64,000 bases of DNA from Corynebacterium sp. ACRPO (GTDB lineage Bacteria; Actinomycetota; Actinomycetes; Mycobacteriales; Mycobacteriaceae), in the NCBI RefSeq assembly GCF_022347205.1, contig NZ_JAKRNE010000008.1, positions 37,756 to 101,755 on the forward strand, read 5' to 3'. Shown in pieces: positions 63,881-64,000 of this stretch; the stretch's first letter is position 1; every line of letters begins with the position of its first letter. Under the pieces are notes generated by a model, which ran no database searches, was not told where the DNA came from, and saw only the letters and a program-made list of their open reading frames with translations. The position numbers were made by a program, and so were the translations under genes.

Positions 63881-64000
63881 GAGAGTGTCTGATGGTTTGT
63901 GTGTGGGTACCTAACCCGCATGAGGAGATGGACCAGAATGACTACTGTGGCACGACGAGATCCGGCTGATAAGGCCAAGATTGATGCGATTGAAAAGAAG
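63881..64000 (+). mobile_element. Left end of an IS256-family element (runs off window)
   Basis: The terminal repeat starts GAGAGTGTCTGATGGTTTGT at 63881, within the IS3 transposase, and the transposase frame begins 57 bases further in. The right end is outside the window. Confidence 0.75.
63938..64000 (+). CDS. IS256-family transposase, N-terminus (partial)
   Basis: 21 codons to the window edge: MTTVARRDPADKAKIDAIEK, then K. This is the start of corynebacterial IS256 (mutator-type) transposases as I remember them. GAGGAGA lies about 10 bases upstream. Whether the gene is intact cannot be judged. Confidence 0.75.
   Translation, partial: MTTVARRDPADKAKIDAIEKK

Overview
The window comes from a high-GC actinobacterium, almost certainly a Corynebacterium. 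Supporting signs are frequent GTG starts, leaderless-looking promoters, an ArsR (Znr)-Zur zinc pair beside a single-chain glycyl-tRNA synthetase, a FadD15-type acyl-CoA synthetase next to malQ, and the block aecD-brnQ-luciferase-like monooxygenase. As I recall it, this order follows the C. glutamicum chromosome. I could not run a similarity search, so the species is not assigned.

Layout. 1-7.5 kb: a partial DUF218 protein, a TPM-domain surface protein, glyQS with two small paralogous genes, znr-zur, a CPBP protease and a membrane protein/XRE pair under a large palindromic operator. 7.5-10 kb: uppS-recO-era. 10-13 kb: a lipoprotein, formamidase, a repeat-bearing spacer and pyridoxal kinase. 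13-19.3 kb: hemW, an ATPase remnant, then hrcA-dnaJ-rsmE-phoH-ybeY. 19.4-23 kb: two CNNM/CorC-like membrane proteins and a nuclease-fold protein. 23-26 kb: a collagen-like surface protein and an unknown gene. 26-33 kb: fadD, malQ, small membrane proteins, a carboxylesterase, idi and a lipoprotein. 33-39 kb: an ABC exporter, aecD, brnQ and a monooxygenase. 40-45.8 kb: a GntR regulator and a complete peptide-type ABC importer. 45.8-52 kb: a FUSC transporter, thpR, a YeeE-TusA thiosulfate transporter fusion and a BCCT carrier. 52-56.6 kb: two NarL-type two-component systems in tandem. 56.6-62.2 kb: an M20 peptidase, an HNH nuclease, lepA, a PemK-like protein and rpsT. 62.3-64 kb: a nest of broken insertion sequences (IS30, two IS3 pieces) and the start of an IS256-type transposase.

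Most of the window is conserved housekeeping DNA with tight operons (1- or 4-base overlaps are common). The points most worth checking are: perfect DnaA boxes at the same distance upstream of two unrelated nuclease-like genes; a 43-bp operator in front of the membrane protein/XRE pair; a McbR-like box in front of the YeeE-TusA fusion; a proline-free collagen-like surface protein with identical 81-bp tandem repeats; paired palindromic repeats between amiF and pdxY; and a symmetrical, apparently leaderless lepA/pemK promoter.
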